A DNA stretch of 64,000 bases, from NCBI RefSeq assembly GCF_900141885.1, contig NZ_FQYY01000002.1, forward strand, positions 124,001 to 188,000, written 5' to 3'. The notes under the pieces were generated by a model. That model saw only the letters and a list, made by a program, of their open reading frames with translations, had not been told where the DNA came from and did not search any database. This DNA comes from Mesonia phycicola (GTDB taxonomy: Bacteria; Bacteroidota; Bacteroidia; Flavobacteriales; Flavobacteriaceae). The translations under genes and the position numbers were made by a program. Positions 62,813 through 64,000 of the stretch are shown in pieces (position 1 is the first letter of the stretch; each line of letters opens with the position of its first letter).

Positions 62813-63835
62813 ATGCAAAAAAATACCATATTTCTTTTATTAGGTGTTCTTATTTTACTCTTATTTATGATCTTAAACATTAGTTTAGGCTCTGTAAACA
62901 TACCTTTAAAAGAAATTATGGCAAGTTTACTAGATGCTGATGTAGAGAAAGAAACTTGGAGATATATTATTTTAGAATACCGCTTACCAAAAGCTATTAC
63001 AGCAATATTAGTAGGCTCAGGTTTAGCCTTAAGCGGACTTTTAATGCAAACATTGTTTAGAAATCCGTTAGCTGGTCCTTATGTATTGGGTTTAAGTAGT
63101 GGCGCTAGTTTGGGAGTTGCTATGGTTATATTAGGAGGTTCTATTTTTGGAGGAGTTATCTCTTCTTTTTTCTTTTCTAAATGGACATTAGTAATTGCTG
63201 CAAGTTTAGGAAGCATACTGGTTTTATTAGCCGTTTTAGCAACCTCTTTTCGGGTTAAAGATACCATGACGCTGCTAATTATTGGTTTAATGTTTGCCAG
63301 TTTAACTTCTGCTGTTGTTAGCATTCTTTCTTATTTTAGTCCAGCAGAATCTTTACAACAATATGTGTTTTGGTCTTTTGGCAGCTTAGGTAATTTATCT
63401 TGGCAAGAAGTACTTATTTTACTTATTTTCTGGTGTTTGGGTATACTCATTTCCATTTTCTGCATCAAAAATTTAAATTCACTTTTGTTGGGGGAAAAAT
63501 ATGCAGTGAGTTTAGGTGCTAATCTTAAAAAAACACGCCTATTAGTAATTTTAGCTACTGGCTTATTAGCCGGAAGCATTACCGCTTTTGCAGGACCTAT
63601 TGCTTTTATTGGCTTAGCAGTACCGCATCTAACGAGACAAATTATTACTAAAAATAACCACTTAATTTTGTTTCCTGCTGTAGCTATAGGAGGTGCAATT
63701 TTAATGCTGATCTGTGATAGTATTGCACAATTACCTGGCAGCAACACCACTTTACCAATTAACGCGATTACTTCTTTAATTGGTGCTCCCGTGGTAATTT
63801 GGCTTTTAGTAAGAAAAAAGAAGTTGTACTTTTAA
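62813..63835 (+). CDS. btuC: ABC transporter permease, FecCD/BtuC family
   Basis: A 340-residue inner-membrane permease with about ten transmembrane helices. EYRLPKAITAILVGSGLALSGLLMQ (in part LPKAITAILVGSGLALSG), NPLAGPYVLGLSSGASLG and GPIAFIGLAVPHLTRQI are FecCD hallmarks; the last is the coupling region to the ATPase. With BtuF and the following ATPase it imports corrinoid, as inferred from the locus. Confidence 0.92.
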   Translation: MQKNTIFLLLGVLILLLFMILNISLGSVNIPLKEIMASLLDADVEKETWRYIILEYRLPKAITAILVGSGLALSGLLMQTLFRNPLAGPYVLGLSSGASLGVAMVILGGSIFGGVISSFFFSKWTLVIAASLGSILVLLAVLATSFRVKDTMTLLIIGLMFASLTSAVVSILSYFSPAESLQQYVFWSFGSLGNLSWQEVLILLIFWCLGILISIFCIKNLNSLLLGEKYAVSLGANLKKTRLLVILATGLLAGSITAFAGPIAFIGLAVPHLTRQIITKNNHLILFPAVAIGGAILMLICDSIAQLPGSNTTLPINAITSLIGAPVVIWLLVRKKKLYF

Positions 63836-63866
63836 ATTTCTTTTCTTTAAAAACAGAAATAAATTA

Positions 63867-64000
63867 ATGAATATAGAAACTGAAATAAAATCAATTTTAA
63901 AAACGCATCAACTAGATATTGGTTATGCTAACAAATTGATTGCAAAAAATATTTCGGTAGAAATAAATACAGGAAATTTAATAGCAGTAATTGGAGTAAA
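63867..64000 (+). CDS. btuD: ABC transporter ATP-binding protein (BtuD-like), 3' end cut off by window
   Basis: 44 codons from the ATG at 63867 run off the window end. LKTHQLDIGYANKLIAKNIS and VEINTGNLIAVIGV are the standard beginning of an importer ATPase just before its Walker A loop, which lies beyond the edge. Position 31 bases after btuC makes it the third gene of the operon. Confidence 0.85.
   Translation, partial: MNIETEIKSILKTHQLDIGYANKLIAKNISVEINTGNLIAVIGV

Noticed and set aside
1-64000. tRNA genes, CRISPR arrays, insertion sequences, prophage or integrases
   Set aside because: I looked through all gaps and ORFs and found no cloverleaf sequences, spaced repeats, transposases or phage genes.

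Overview
The window is a 64 kb piece of a low-GC Bacteroidota chromosome, almost certainly a member of the Flavobacteriaceae. Supporting signs are a short (288-residue) RpoD without region 1.1, the absence of Shine-Dalgarno sequences, repeated TAnnTTTG -7 promoter boxes, lipoproteins with acidic export tails, DUF4252, DUF3822 and DUF5074 proteins, and a DnaX lacking the zinc module. I cannot name the genus. The genes are mostly housekeeping. I see no prophage, insertion sequence, CRISPR array or tRNA, and no clearly broken gene. Two genes are cut by the window edges.

Layout. 1-5.6 kb: end of a GT90 glycosyltransferase, a CurA-type reductase, a SanA/YdcF protein, a secreted EF-hand protein, and an Old Yellow Enzyme next to a Crp/Fnr regulator. 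5.7-13 kb: recQ, a DM13 lipoprotein with a beta-barrel partner, rlmF, two very small membrane proteins absent from a long-ORF scan, an FKBP and rpoD. 13-25 kb: two oxidoreductases, a DUF1206/PBP1A pair, FUSC and SdiA-regulated proteins, an MscS channel, a VTT membrane protein and an SF2 helicase. 25-34 kb: a D-Ala-D-Ala dipeptidase, a Pmp3-type peptide, galE, a PgpH-type HD phosphodiesterase, thiolase, an NlpC/P60 hydrolase and kdsB. 34-41 kb: a RecD-like helicase, the DUF3822-rsmD operon, RNase P RNA (minus strand), dnaX and miaE. 41-49 kb: ppx-ppk1-sixA-pdxH, then pyrR-pyrB-hypothetical-rnz, and an aldo/keto reductase. 49-58 kb: dnaK, L-serine dehydratase, a fused dihydroxyacetone kinase, an ECF sigma/anti-sigma/DUF4252 operon and an S41 protease. 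58-64 kb: a vitamin B12 uptake locus.

The most coherent system is the B12 locus. On the minus strand a cobalamin riboswitch precedes a BtuB-like TonB receptor and a BtuG-like surface propeller. Divergently, btuF-btuC-btuD encode the inner-membrane ABC importer, apparently from a promoter that does not include the riboswitch. Other groups acting together are cell-envelope genes (PBP1A, NlpC/P60, dipeptidase, kdsB, GT90), polyphosphate metabolism (ppk1, ppx) and pyrimidine synthesis (pyrR, pyrB).

The most notable non-coding structures are an intrinsic-terminator-like hairpin inside the 5' end of the DUF3822 gene, a perfect 30-bp palindrome covering both stop codons of a convergent gene pair, an 18-bp inverted repeat enclosing two smaller hairpins, and the RNase P RNA 3' end overlapping the neighbouring coding sequence. 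Promoter boxes let several gene starts be moved downstream from the longest ORF.
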